39,679 nt of DNA from Candidatus Woesearchaeota archaeon (lineage in GTDB: Archaea > Nanobdellota > Nanobdellia > Woesearchaeales > JAHWIC01): contig JAHWIC010000008.1 in assembly GCA_019322805.1 (NCBI GenBank), forward strand, positions 1 to 39,679, written 5' to 3'. Positions 1 to 7,157 of the stretch are shown one piece after another (position 1 is the first letter of the stretch; every line of letters begins with the position of its first letter). Position numbers and translations under genes: made by a program. Below the pieces are notes generated by a model. That model did no database searches. It saw only the letters and a program-made list of their open reading frames with translations, and was not told the DNA's origin.

Positions 1-6
1 TGTTGG

Positions 7-167
7 AAGTGAGTGCGCCGAAAATTCGCTGCGCACTTACTTTCTACTTAAAATAGTAGAAAAAGGTATTGGATTGAACCTCAATTCCTCCCAAACATGA
101 ATGTTTGGGTCTCCTTGAGGTCTATACGATGAAAATTCCTTTATAATGGATGTGGAAGGAATTTTCA
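7..167. repeat. Cluster of four intergenic inverted repeats
   Basis: The 208 bases before the first gene contain four consecutive hairpins. Stem 7-18 pairs with 31-42 (12 bp with one G-U wobble, which folds better in + strand RNA). Stem 41-48 pairs with 55-62 (8 bp). Stem 79-84 pairs with 115-120, with a 9-bp inner stem 90-98/101-109. Stem 130-141 pairs with 156-167 (12 bp). The bases gaaaattcctttat at 131-144 recur exactly at 4643-4656. The last stem contains a TATA-like cctttataat (139-148), so it may overlap the promoter of the eL43 gene at 209. Function unknown; part may be the 3' end of an upstream transcript outside the window. Confidence 0.6.
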
Positions 168-208
168 GATTGATTTGTTATTAAATGATGATTTAAATTG
201 ATAATAAA

Positions 209-463
209 ATGGCAATTGAAAGAAAATTTGGTTCTATCAAGAAGTTTGGGCCTAGGTATGGAAGAAAGGTCAAGGAAAAGTTTGCAAAAATAGAAGAAGA
301 GCAGCATAAGCTGCATAAATGTCCATATTGCGGCCATACTAAGGTTAAAAGACTAGCTTTAGGTATATGGTTCTGCAAGAAATGCAAAGCCAAATTTACA
401 GGCAAGGCTTACTCTGTCAAGAAAAAAATAACATTTGAAGAGGAGGTTGAAGAAAGCAGTTAA
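209..463 (+). CDS. rpl37ae: Large-subunit ribosomal protein eL43 (L37Ae)
   Basis: Small basic ribosomal protein of 84 residues, shared by archaea and eukaryotes and absent from bacteria. It carries the zinc ribbon of the family: Cys38 and Cys41 in CPYC, then Cys56 and Cys59 in CKKC. The N-terminus (MAIERKFGSIKKFGPRYG) is typical of L37Ae. It is the first gene of a compact cluster; its TAA is followed one base later by the ATG of rpo12, so the two are probably cotranscribed and translationally coupled. The gene is strong evidence that the host is archaeal. Length is normal for the family. The last twenty residues are acidic and less conserved. Confidence 0.96.
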   Translation: MAIERKFGSIKKFGPRYGRKVKEKFAKIEEEQHKLHKCPYCGHTKVKRLALGIWFCKKCKAKFTGKAYSVKKKITFEEEVEESS

Positions 464-464
464 A

Positions 465-602
465 ATGGTTGAATACAAATGTTTTGATTGCAACAAAAAG
501 GTTGGAGCTGATTATTTAAGAAAAAAGGTAAGATGCCCGTATTGCGGCAGCAAGATATTGTTCAAGCCGAGAAATGTAGCAACCAAGGTAAAGGCAAGGT
601 AA
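465..602 (+). CDS. rpo12: DNA-directed RNA polymerase subunit Rpo12 (RpoP)
   Basis: A 45-residue gene. The protein begins MVEYKCFDCNKKV and carries the zinc-binding pairs Cys6/Cys9 and Cys24/Cys27 (CPYCGSK) followed by a basic C-terminus, as in archaeal Rpo12 and eukaryotic Rpb12. Rpo12 helps hold the Rpo3/Rpo10 assembly platform of the archaeal polymerase. The start is coupled to the previous stop (TAAAATG at 461-467) and its own stop is again followed by an ATG one base later. The order L37Ae-rpo12-prefoldin beta is a familiar archaeal arrangement, which supports the assignment despite the short length. Confidence 0.93.
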   Translation: MVEYKCFDCNKKVGADYLRKKVRCPYCGSKILFKPRNVATKVKAR

Positions 603-603
603 A

Positions 604-939
604 ATGGCAGAAGTATCGAAAGAAACTGAACAAAAGATTGCACAACTGCAATTAATGGAACAAAACCTTCAAAGTTTTCTATTGCAAAGACAACAGTTCC
701 AATCCCAGCTTATTGAGGTAGAATCTGCCCTAAAGGAGATTGAGACAGCTAAGGAAACCTATAAGATAGTGGGCAATATAATGGTCAATGCCTCAAAAGA
801 GGACTTAAAAAAGGATTTGGAAGAAAAGAAAGGAATTCTTGAATTAAGGATAAAGTCCTTGGAAAAGCAGGAAACGCAGATCAAGGAAAAGGCATCAAAG
901 ACTCAAGCAGAAGTTCTTGAAAAGATTAAAGAGAAGTGA
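604..939 (+). CDS. pfdB: Prefoldin beta subunit
   Basis: Prefoldin is the archaeal and eukaryotic jellyfish-shaped chaperone (two alpha, four beta subunits) that passes unfolded proteins to the thermosome. The 111-residue product is almost entirely coiled coil, with an N-terminal helix containing QNLQSFLLQRQQFQSQL, a short beta-hairpin region around residues 56-66 (YKIVGNIMVNA) and a C-terminal helix. This is the beta-type arrangement with one hairpin. It starts one base after the rpo12 stop and its TGA (937-939) overlaps the GTG start of the next gene, so it belongs to the same operon. The alpha subunit is not in the window. Confidence 0.94.
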   Translation: MAEVSKETEQKIAQLQLMEQNLQSFLLQRQQFQSQLIEVESALKEIETAKETYKIVGNIMVNASKEDLKKDLEEKKGILELRIKSLEKQETQIKEKASKTQAEVLEKIKEK

Positions 940-1199
940 TTAAAGTGGTCGGGAAGAAGCAGGTAGAGCAGGTAATTGAATTCTTATCAAATCTGCAGGA
1001 AGACACTGGAGTTCCCAAGAATGTAAAGTTGAAGATTCAGGAAATAATAACCAGCTTGCAAGACCACAAAGATATGTCAATCAAGATCAATAAGGCTCTT
1101 ACTGAGCTTGAGGGAATAGCTGATGACGCAAATATGCAGTCATATACAAGAACGCAGATATGGAATGTTATTTCTTTGTTGGAGAAATTAGCTAGTTAG
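936..1199 (+). CDS. UPF0147 family protein
   Basis: An 87-residue all-helical protein starting at GTG 936, which overlaps the prefoldin stop (GTGA). It matches the archaeal UPF0147 family by length and by its central pattern (ETGVPKN-like EDTGVPKNVKLKI, then a helix ending WNVISLLEKLAS). The function of UPF0147 is unknown. Its position directly behind prefoldin beta and its presence with translation genes suggest a housekeeping role in protein folding or ribosome biogenesis, but that is only context. It is the last gene of the cluster; a 9-bp hairpin follows the stop. Confidence 0.85.
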   Translation: MIKVVGKKQVEQVIEFLSNLQEDTGVPKNVKLKIQEIITSLQDHKDMSIKINKALTELEGIADDANMQSYTRTQIWNVISLLEKLAS

Positions 1200-1214
1200 A
1201 ACCAAAAAGAAGTT

Positions 1215-1243
1215 TAGGATATTAAGGTAAGAAAAATATCCTA
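1215..1243 (+). terminator. Hairpin after the UPF0147 gene
   Basis: Perfect 9-bp inverted repeat: taggatatt at 1215-1223 pairs with aatatccta at 1235-1243, loop 11 bases, 15 bases after the UPF0147 stop. There is no downstream T-run, so it may stabilise the 3' end or mark a processing site rather than act as an intrinsic terminator. Confidence 0.4.
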
Positions 1244-1351
1244 GTGAAAAAGCTTTCCTTGACTCCCAATTTGATATAATAGAAAAACAAATAAAAGAAC
1301 TTGAATTGAAATCGAAAAAGAGAAAATAATAGAATAATAAAAGGAAATATC

Positions 1352-2521
1352 ATGGTCGGAAAAAAAGGAGCTAAAAAAGCGAGAAGGAAAGAAAAGGCAG
1401 AGCTTACTGAAAGAAAGAAGCTTACCGCTAATGAGAGAATCAAAGAGCTAGAAGAAGAAATAAGAAATACCAAGTACAACAAGAGAACACAGCATGCAAT
1501 TGGGCTGATGAAAGCGAAGCTCGCTGTACTCAAAGAACGGGCTGTTCAAAGAGCTTCCACTGGTAAAGCAAGAGGCGATGAACGGTATTCTGTAAGAAAA
1601 ACAGGAGATGGAACTGCTGTCCTGCTTGGGTTTCCTTCAGTTGGTAAGTCGACACTTTTAAACAGCATAACCAATGCAAAATCAGATATTGCTTCTTACT
1701 CATTTACAACCCTACGTGCAATACCTGGTTTAATGGAATATAAGCACGCAAAAATTCAAATAATTGATGTGCCGGGCATTGTAAGTGGAGCTGCTTCTGG
1801 CCGTGGAAGAGGAAAAGAGGTTCTAGGGATGATCAGAACATCTGATTTGATAATAATCTTAGTTGATGCCTTATACCCTCAGCATTACAGAGCAGTATTA
1901 AATGAGGTTTATGAAACGGGGGTAAGGATTAACCAGGAAAAACCAGATGTAAGGATAACAAAGAAAGAGCGAGGAGGCATAAATGTGGGTTCGACTGTAA
2001 AACTAACAAAGATTGACAATAAGACAATCATGGATATTGCAAGAGAGATGAAGCTGAATAATGCAGATATATTGATAAGAACAGATATAGACGCGGACCA
2101 GCTGATTGACATAATAGAAGGAGATAAAATATACACAAAGGCACTTACAGTGATTACCAAGATAGATCTTATCGACGAAAATCAATTAAGGAAGATTGTT
2201 GAGAATATAAAACCAGACGTGGTTGTATCTGCTGAGAAATCCATAGGCATTGAGGGGCTGAGAGAAGCAATCTACAATAGGCTTGGGCTCATAAGCATTT
2301 TCCTAAAAGAGGTTAACAAACGCGCTGACATGGAAGAGCCGCTGATAATGTTCAAAGGCTGCACAATAAGGGACGTCTGCTTAAAGTTGCATAGAGACTT
2401 TGTAGATAAGTTTAAGTTCGCGAGAGTCTGGGGCAAGTCAGCCAAATTCGATGGTCAGACATTTAGGAAATTAGACAGAGAGCTATCAGATGGAGATGTA
2501 CTAGAGTTGCATATAACCTAA
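1352..2521 (+). CDS. DRG-family GTP-binding protein (Obg superfamily, TGS domain)
   Basis: Translation-associated GTPase of the developmentally regulated GTP-binding (DRG/Rbg) type found in archaea and eukaryotes. The 389 residues show a lysine-rich N-terminal helical region (1-85), the G domain with G1 GFPSVGKS at 93-100, a DxPG switch II (DVPGIVSGAASGRGRG) and G4 ITKIDL, an S5D2L-like insert in the middle of the G domain, and a C-terminal TGS domain of about 70 residues. The ATG at 1352 follows aaaagga, a plausible ribosome binding site. The gene stands alone; a stretch of 152 bases separates it from the UPF0147 gene. Length and motif order are normal. Confidence 0.93.
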   Translation: MVGKKGAKKARRKEKAELTERKKLTANERIKELEEEIRNTKYNKRTQHAIGLMKAKLAVLKERAVQRASTGKARGDERYSVRKTGDGTAVLLGFPSVGKSTLLNSITNAKSDIASYSFTTLRAIPGLMEYKHAKIQIIDVPGIVSGAASGRGRGKEVLGMIRTSDLIIILVDALYPQHYRAVLNEVYETGVRINQEKPDVRITKKERGGINVGSTVKLTKIDNKTIMDIAREMKLNNADILIRTDIDADQLIDIIEGDKIYTKALTVITKIDLIDENQLRKIVENIKPDVVVSAEKSIGIEGLREAIYNRLGLISIFLKEVNKRADMEEPLIMFKGCTIRDVCLKLHRDFVDKFKFARVWGKSAKFDGQTFRKLDRELSDGDVLELHIT

Positions 2522-2540
2522 ACCAATAAGCTTTATAATT

Positions 2541-3431
2541 CTAAAGTAAGCTTTGCAGATACTCTTTCTTATACTCAAAGCCAGCCTTCTTAGCAAACTT
2601 TTCTATTGCCTTGTCAAACCTGCTTCCATACTGTGCAGCAAGTTTTTTTCTCCAGGCAAACTCTTTTGGCAAGCCAAGTTCCTGCGCAATCTCTCTCAGT
2701 ATTATTTTTTTGAAATTCTTGTCAATTTTATGCATTGGATGCACTGACATTGCTGTTTTTATAACATCCTCGTCTAAAAATGGAAGCTTAGCATCAACTC
2801 CAACAGCCTTAGTAACTGAAAAATCCCGCACAAAATCACGCTTCCACATAGCCTTTAAGCCTTCAAAGCAGGACTTATGTACTTCTTCAAAGCCTTTAGC
2901 TAAAGCATCAGCATGACGCTGATAGCCTGCAAATATCTCTTCTGAGCCAAGACCAGTAAAAACAGCGTTTATTCCATCATCTTTAGCCACTAGGGAGGCA
3001 GAATAAGTAACGCTTCCAACACCCACCTTCATAAAGTCCGGTTCATTGAGTATTTTTACAACTTTTTTTATTATATCTCCTAATTCATCAAGGCTGATTA
3101 TCTTTACTTTCAACCTAAAACCCAAATTATCTGCTACTTTCTTAGCAAATTCAACATCCTTGGCATTTTCCAGACCAACAGAATAACAAGTAAAGTTAAA
3201 ACCTAAATTTTTTGAGAGCAAAGCAATCAAAGAAGAGTCAATTCCTCCTGAAAAAAGGATTCCAAAGCTTTCAGTTTTATTTTTCTTGATTGATTCAAGT
3301 ATTTTTTCCTTTAATTTCCTTTTAGCGCGCTCTTTGTTAGTCTCTAAACTGTCAAAGTCTGTTTCTATTGAAGCTATAAAATCTATCCACTCTTTCTCAC
3401 TAATTAATTCACCTTTGTCGATTATGTTCAT
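2541..3431 (-). CDS. Asparagine-synthase-like protein lacking the glutaminase domain
   Basis: The 296 residues correspond to the C-terminal synthetase half of AsnB. The pyrophosphate loop SGGIDSS is at 61-67, followed by the AsnB signatures TGLGSEEIFAGYQRH and LPFLDEDVI and a C-terminal KKLAAQYGS. This half normally adenylates aspartate and transfers ammonia to it. The N-terminal class II glutamine amidotransferase domain of bacterial AsnB is absent: about 55 residues precede the loop and none resembles the catalytic N-terminal Cys. It may use free ammonia, a separate glutaminase, or act on another carboxylate. It is divergent from the next + strand gene and converges with DRG. Family sure; substrate not. 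Confidence 0.82.
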   Translation of the reverse strand: MNIIDKGELISEKEWIDFIASIETDFDSLETNKERAKRKLKEKILESIKKNKTESFGILFSGGIDSSLIALLSKNLGFNFTCYSVGLENAKDVEFAKKVADNLGFRLKVKIISLDELGDIIKKVVKILNEPDFMKVGVGSVTYSASLVAKDDGINAVFTGLGSEEIFAGYQRHADALAKGFEEVHKSCFEGLKAMWKRDFVRDFSVTKAVGVDAKLPFLDEDVIKTAMSVHPMHKIDKNFKKIILREIAQELGLPKEFAWRKKLAAQYGSRFDKAIEKFAKKAGFEYKKEYLQSLL

Positions 3432-3450
3432 AGAGGCAAAAAATTCAAAA

Positions 3451-3461
3451 GATTTATTAAA
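3451..3461 (+). promoter_or_regulatory. TATA box for the gene at 3502
   Basis: gatttattaaa lies 41-51 bases before ATG 3502 and would place the transcript start near 3480. This, with the ggtgat at 3493-3498, favours ATG 3502 over the in-frame ATG at 3475, which would lie upstream of the transcript. Confidence 0.5.
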
Positions 3462-3501
3462 GGTTAGTGTTTTAATGGATAAAAAAGTAAATGGTGATAA
3501 T

Positions 3502-3759
3502 ATGGCAAAGAAAAAACAAGCAAAGGCAAGTGCCGGAACTGAAGAACAGATTGGTTTTCATAAAGGAGCTCTAGCTACTCTAGCAAAAGAAAGAGAAGAA
3601 ATGCTAAAGATACTCCAGATTGTAGAGCAATTAATGCAGATGCATATCAAAGGGTTAAAAGACCTTGGTGTTGACCTGGAAAAGATAGCAAAAGAAGCAA
3701 AAAAACAGGCTGGCGCTGCAAAAAAGTCTTCTAAACCAATCGAAGATATACTAAAATAA
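3502..3759 (+). CDS. Small helical protein of unknown function
   Basis: An 85-residue product that I do not recognise as a named family. It has a Lys/Ala-rich N-terminus (MAKKKQAKASAGTEEQ), a central amphipathic helix of about 45 residues with heptad spacing (LATLAKEREEMLKILQIV and following) and a Lys/Ala-rich tail. It probably forms a coiled coil. I chose ATG 3502 because ggtgat precedes it and the TATA box at 3451 puts the in-frame ATG at 3475 upstream of the likely transcript start. The open frame extends back to 3286 but that part runs antisense through the AsnB-like gene. It precedes the DUF371 gene by 23 bases and may share its transcript. Confidence 0.7.
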   Translation: MAKKKQAKASAGTEEQIGFHKGALATLAKEREEMLKILQIVEQLMQMHIKGLKDLGVDLEKIAKEAKKQAGAAKKSSKPIEDILK

Positions 3760-3782
3760 TTTTTTTATTATCTTTTGTTAAA

Positions 3783-4172
3783 ATGTCTTACTCTTTCTCA
3801 GCCTATGGGCGCAAAAATATAACTGCTAAACATAAAACAACACTTGAATTCACTAAAGATAAAGAGGTAACTAAGAAAGGAGATTGTATTGTTGGCGCAA
3901 AAGCTGATTTCGACCTGAAATCAATAAAAAAATTCATTAAAAATAAGAAAAAAATAAGAATAAAAATCAAAGCAGGAGATTTTTGTGAAGAAATAAGGTG
4001 TGAAGTAAACCCCAATTTTGGGGATAGTAAGGAAATAGTGATAAGAAAGAGTGATTTTATCTCTAAAAGAACATTAGGAATAAATGCAAATAAAGCTGCT
4101 GCTGACTTGAATAAGAAAATAATTGAATTGCTCAAAAACCCTAATCAGAAACTGCTAATCTCCTTGTCTTAG
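3783..4172 (+). CDS. DUF371 family protein
   Basis: The 129 residues match the archaeal DUF371 family: an N-terminal FSAYGRKNITAKHKTTLEF followed by KKGDCIVGAKAD and a C-terminal segment with a conserved hydrophobic pattern. The function of this mainly beta-strand family is unknown. The gene is preceded by TTAAA and the ATG lies 23 bases after the small helical protein gene. Its last 32 bases overlap the 3' end of the convergent PUA-protein gene (4141-4599), so the two transcripts can pair at their ends. Conserved residues and length are intact. Confidence 0.82.
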   Translation: MSYSFSAYGRKNITAKHKTTLEFTKDKEVTKKGDCIVGAKADFDLKSIKKFIKNKKKIRIKIKAGDFCEEIRCEVNPNFGDSKEIVIRKSDFISKRTLGINANKAAADLNKKIIELLKNPNQKLLISLS

Positions 4173-4599
4173 GCACATAATTAAGAATTCTGTTGTCTTT
4201 TACCTTGCCAGTTCCTAAATAATCATCGCCGTGCTTTAGGATAATAAAGCCTTTCTCGTTAAGGTCCTTATCAAGATCATCTCCTTTTAACCACGCTCTC
4301 ATTTCAGAATCACTCAATTCAACAACATTCTTCGTTGCTCTTGGTCCAATTAACTGGCTTCCTTCGATAGTTAATCTGAATTCCTTTTCATTAACCTGCT
4401 CACCAAAATAGAGGCCAAGAGAATTAATTCTAATCTTTTTCATGTCAATATCAAATAATTCTTTATTGGCAATAAATATCCTGTTCTTTTGATTCATTAG
4501 AAAGGCGTAATTCAGCTCAACATCACAGCCCCACTGGGTTTTTATTGATTCTAGAATATTCTTAATCTCTTTCTTATTGAGGATCTTTAAGTTCTGCAT
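4141..4599 (-). CDS. Stand-alone PUA-like RNA-binding protein (RsmF/NOL1-type PUA)
   Basis: A 152-residue protein. Residues from about 90 to 148 look like the PUA-like domain found at the C-terminus of NOL1/NOP2/Sun rRNA cytosine-5 methyltransferases: VELSDSEMRAWLKGDDL, then GFIILKHGDDYLGTGKV and a closing LNYVPKTRRL, comparable to the family's NHYPKGLR. The first 90 residues would form the small alpha/beta domain that usually precedes it. No SAM-binding or catalytic Cys motif is present, so it probably binds rRNA or tRNA as a partner of a separate enzyme. It is convergent with and overlaps the DUF371 gene by 32 bases. Domain call fairly sure; role inferred. Confidence 0.65.
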   Translation of the reverse strand: MQNLKILNKKEIKNILESIKTQWGCDVELNYAFLMNQKNRIFIANKELFDIDMKKIRINSLGLYFGEQVNEKEFRLTIEGSQLIGPRATKNVVELSDSEMRAWLKGDDLDKDLNEKGFIILKHGDDYLGTGKVKDNRILNYVPKTRRLAVSD

Positions 4600-4642
4600 T
4601 TTGAATTGTCAATTTAAACAATCATTAATAACAATTGATTCC

Positions 4643-4763
4643 GAAAATTCCTTTATGCCCCGAGTTAAAGGAATTTTCATCCGCTTACTTTCCTTTAAGT
4701 CGAGGCATAAAGGAAGGACAGATGATGATTTTTGCCTTAACAAGTGAAGAAGGCAAAAATCGG
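4643..4763. repeat. Nested inverted repeats with alternative pairings
   Basis: The 216-base gap between the PUA gene and aIF5B holds several perfect inverted repeats. gaaaattccttta (4643-4655) pairs with taaaggaattttc (4666-4678), 13 bp. ttcctttatgcc (4648-4659) can instead pair with ggcataaaggaa (4704-4715), 12 bp. ttaaaggaa (4665-4673) can pair with ttcctttaa (4690-4698), 9 bp. A separate 12-bp stem, gatttttgcctt with aaggcaaaaatc, lies near 4727-4763. The three-way complementarity allows mutually exclusive folds. It lies downstream of both flanking stop regions (head of the PUA gene, tail of aIF5B on the minus strand). Confidence 0.6.
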
Positions 4764-4815
4764 ATTTATTATTCGTTTTATTGATTATTTCTCTAATGAT
4801 CCTTTTTTAATGTTT

Positions 4816-6594
4816 TCAAATGCCCCAAACTGGGTTTTCCTTCCTCTTTATATTAGCAATTTCCTTAAGCAAAGCTATCTCCTCTTTACTAAGATGCTTT
4901 TTCAATTCTTTCAGCTTTCTAAAATCCTCTTCAGGCACGTCTGAATAAAGGATATCTCCTTCATTAATCTGCCTTCCAATAGTAACCTTACCCATAGAAA
5001 CTGCAACTTGTTTGCCACGCTCTGCTTTCTCGATATTTTCCTGCTCTTGCTGCAGCCCCTTAACCTCACTTAACCTGCTACCGTCAGCCTTCATCATTGG
5101 AGTTGAAACCTTTAACACACCCTCGAGAACATCAACACCGAAAACAGCTGGATTGCTCTGCCTAAAGACATAGCCAGGCATTATCTGCACTTTGCAGGCC
5201 CTAACAAGCACATCAAGCTGCTTTTCTTCCTGCCTTTTCTTTTCCTCCTCACACCATTTCTCAAAGTCCTCAATCAATTTATAGATAACCGCATTTGTCA
5301 GTATCTTTGATTTTGTTGTTTTTGCTGTTTCTAAGGCATCTGGAGATATATGCACGTTAAATCCAAGAATAACTGATTTAAACGGGTCTTGCTCATAGAT
5401 TGATCCTGATTCTGCTATATCCTTTCTAGTGATATTGCCAATAGTTGCTTTCCTTATCGAGACTCCTTTCTCTTTCAATAACTTATCAACTGCCTCAAGA
5501 CTGCCCAAGGTGTCTGCTTTCACTATTATCCCAGAAGTATCTGTTTGAATCAGCACTTCCTTAATCTCTTTTTGAACTTCTTGCTTTGCTTGGTCTATTG
5601 TTTGGGGTGTTGCTGAAAGCAATGGCATACCAGCAATAGTTCCTTCCAGCTGAGGAGCTGATATCTTAACACCAGTTGCAGCTGTAACAGCCTGAACTGG
5701 CTTGAATTTTGTCTTTTTCTCACGCATCTCTGCGAGCGGTGCAGGCTCGAGCAATGCCCTTACCTTTGTAACAATCGGTTCTGTCAGACTTCCAATAACA
5801 ATCTGGTCGTTTCTCTTCAGATTCCCGTCATAAAGTATCACATCTACTGTAGTTCCAAGGCCTTTCTCCTCCTTAACCTCGAGTATAATTCCCTTTGCCT
5901 GGCCTTCTAAGTCGCACTTAAGCCCTGACTCAAGGTATTTCTGTGCAAGGCCGGTCATTACCATAAGCAATTCAGGAATTCCGTCACCAGTTTCTGCTGA
6001 AGTCGGTACTATTGCAATCTGTTTTGTGTAGTCTTGAACGCGGTCAAACCTCTCTGATTCAAAGCCAAGCTCATGGAGCTTTCCAACTAATTCATAGAGC
6101 TTTGTCTCAATCTGGCCATTAGTTTTAGTATCCTGTTCTGATATTGTCTGGATTATTGGCTTTCCTTCCTTATGCTTGAATCCAGGAATTAAGTCAATCT
6201 TATTTGCTGCGATTATAAACGGCGTCTTGTATGTTTTAAGAATCTGGATAGCTTCTTCTGTTTGAGGCATGATTCCCTCATTCATATCTATAACTACAAT
6301 TGCAATATCTGCTAAATTTCCTCCGCGTTTTCTTAAAGCTGTAAAAGCTGCATGCCCAGGAGTATCAATAAACAACAAACCAGGTATAGTAAACTGCATT
6401 TTTAGTGTCTGCAATAATGGACCGCATACCTTCTGAATCGTAGAAAGAGGGATTATAGAAGCCCCTATTGCCTGCGTAATCCTGCCTGCTTCACCTGTTA
6501 CAACAGAGGTTCCCCTAATCCTATCTAGGATTGAGGTCTTGCCATGGTCAACATGACCTTCTATAGCAGCTATTACTTGCCTGATTTTTTGCAT
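4816..6594 (-). CDS. infB: Translation initiation factor aIF5B (IF2 homologue)
   Basis: GTPase that promotes ribosomal subunit joining after initiator tRNA binding. The 592 residues start directly with the G domain: G1 GHVDHGKT at 13-20, DTPG at 77-80, NKID at 131-134. Domain II (EEKGLGTTVDVILYDG), domain III (VKADTLGSLEAV, VILGFNVHISPDA) and the C-terminal domain IV follow in the eIF5B order, and the length is that of archaeal aIF5B with no intein. On the minus strand, cctttaaaaac around 6617-6627 lies about 27 bases before the ATG, so the transcript may be leaderless. The ATG is preceded by no obvious Shine-Dalgarno sequence, consistent with that. Confidence 0.97.
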   Translation of the reverse strand: MQKIRQVIAAIEGHVDHGKTSILDRIRGTSVVTGEAGRITQAIGASIIPLSTIQKVCGPLLQTLKMQFTIPGLLFIDTPGHAAFTALRKRGGNLADIAIVVIDMNEGIMPQTEEAIQILKTYKTPFIIAANKIDLIPGFKHKEGKPIIQTISEQDTKTNGQIETKLYELVGKLHELGFESERFDRVQDYTKQIAIVPTSAETGDGIPELLMVMTGLAQKYLESGLKCDLEGQAKGIILEVKEEKGLGTTVDVILYDGNLKRNDQIVIGSLTEPIVTKVRALLEPAPLAEMREKKTKFKPVQAVTAATGVKISAPQLEGTIAGMPLLSATPQTIDQAKQEVQKEIKEVLIQTDTSGIIVKADTLGSLEAVDKLLKEKGVSIRKATIGNITRKDIAESGSIYEQDPFKSVILGFNVHISPDALETAKTTKSKILTNAVIYKLIEDFEKWCEEEKKRQEEKQLDVLVRACKVQIMPGYVFRQSNPAVFGVDVLEGVLKVSTPMMKADGSRLSEVKGLQQEQENIEKAERGKQVAVSMGKVTIGRQINEGDILYSDVPEEDFRKLKELKKHLSKEEIALLKEIANIKRKENPVWGI

Positions 6595-6654
6595 ACCAAA
6601 GGGAATGATTCGCTTGTTTTTAAAGGTTATTGATAATATTCCAGTTAAGAAAAA

Positions 6655-6665
6655 ACTTTATAAAC
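6655..6665 (+). promoter_or_regulatory. TATA box for MBF1
   Basis: actttataaac is centred about 30 bases before ATG 6690. The spacing leaves almost no 5' leader, the usual archaeal leaderless arrangement. Confidence 0.6.
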
Positions 6666-6689
6666 AATAATCCAGCCTATTGAATTATT

Positions 6690-7157
6690 ATGCCTAACTG
6701 TGATATGTGCGGCGAGGAAATAGAATATGCCGTAGTTGCTTCTATAGAAGGGGTAGAACTAAACGTCTGCAATAAATGTGCAAAATTCGGAAAAGTCATT
6801 AGAAAAACAAAACCTCAGGTAAAGGAAGAAAAAACCAAAAAAGATCTTGTAAGGAGTGTGCCCCAGAGGGAGAAAATTATTCAGATTCTCGTAGAGGACT
6901 ACAGCATAAAAATAAAGAATGCCAGAGAAAAGACTGGCTTAAAACAGGAAGATTTTGCAAAAAAGATAAACGAGAAGGCCTCTTTGATTCATAATATAGA
7001 ATCAGGCAAATTTGAGCCGTCAATAAAGCTGGCAAGAAAGATTGAGAAGTTCTTGAACATCAAATTAATCGAGCAGCATGAAGAGCAGCATGCGGAGACA
7101 AAAGGGGGTTCTAGCGAAGGGTTCACTATTGGAGACTTTATCAAGGTCAAAAAGTAA
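6690..7157 (+). CDS. MBF1-type transcription factor (zinc ribbon + HTH)
   Basis: Archaeal homologue of multiprotein bridging factor 1. The 155 residues contain an N-terminal zinc ribbon (Cys4/Cys7 in CDMC and Cys27/Cys30 in CNKC), a charged linker rich in Lys and Glu, and an XRE/Cro-type helix-turn-helix from about residue 72 to 130 with the MBF1 core ARE-KTGLKQEDFAKKI and IESGKFEPSIKLARKIE. The archaeal protein is thought to contact the general transcription or translation machinery. A C-terminal tail of about 20 residues follows. Its stop is directly adjacent to the stop of the convergent glycosyltransferase gene, with no base between them. Confidence 0.93.
   Translation: MPNCDMCGEEIEYAVVASIEGVELNVCNKCAKFGKVIRKTKPQVKEEKTKKDLVRSVPQREKIIQILVEDYSIKIKNAREKTGLKQEDFAKKINEKASLIHNIESGKFEPSIKLARKIEKFLNIKLIEQHEEQHAETKGGSSEGFTIGDFIKVKK

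Noticed and set aside
73..90. Minus-strand string ggttcaatcc resembling a tRNA T-loop
   Set aside because: The stem is too short and there is no cloverleaf; it belongs to the 79-120 inverted repeat.
3286..3501. Longer start for the small helical protein
   Set aside because: This part is antisense to the AsnB-like gene and upstream of the TATA box at 3451.
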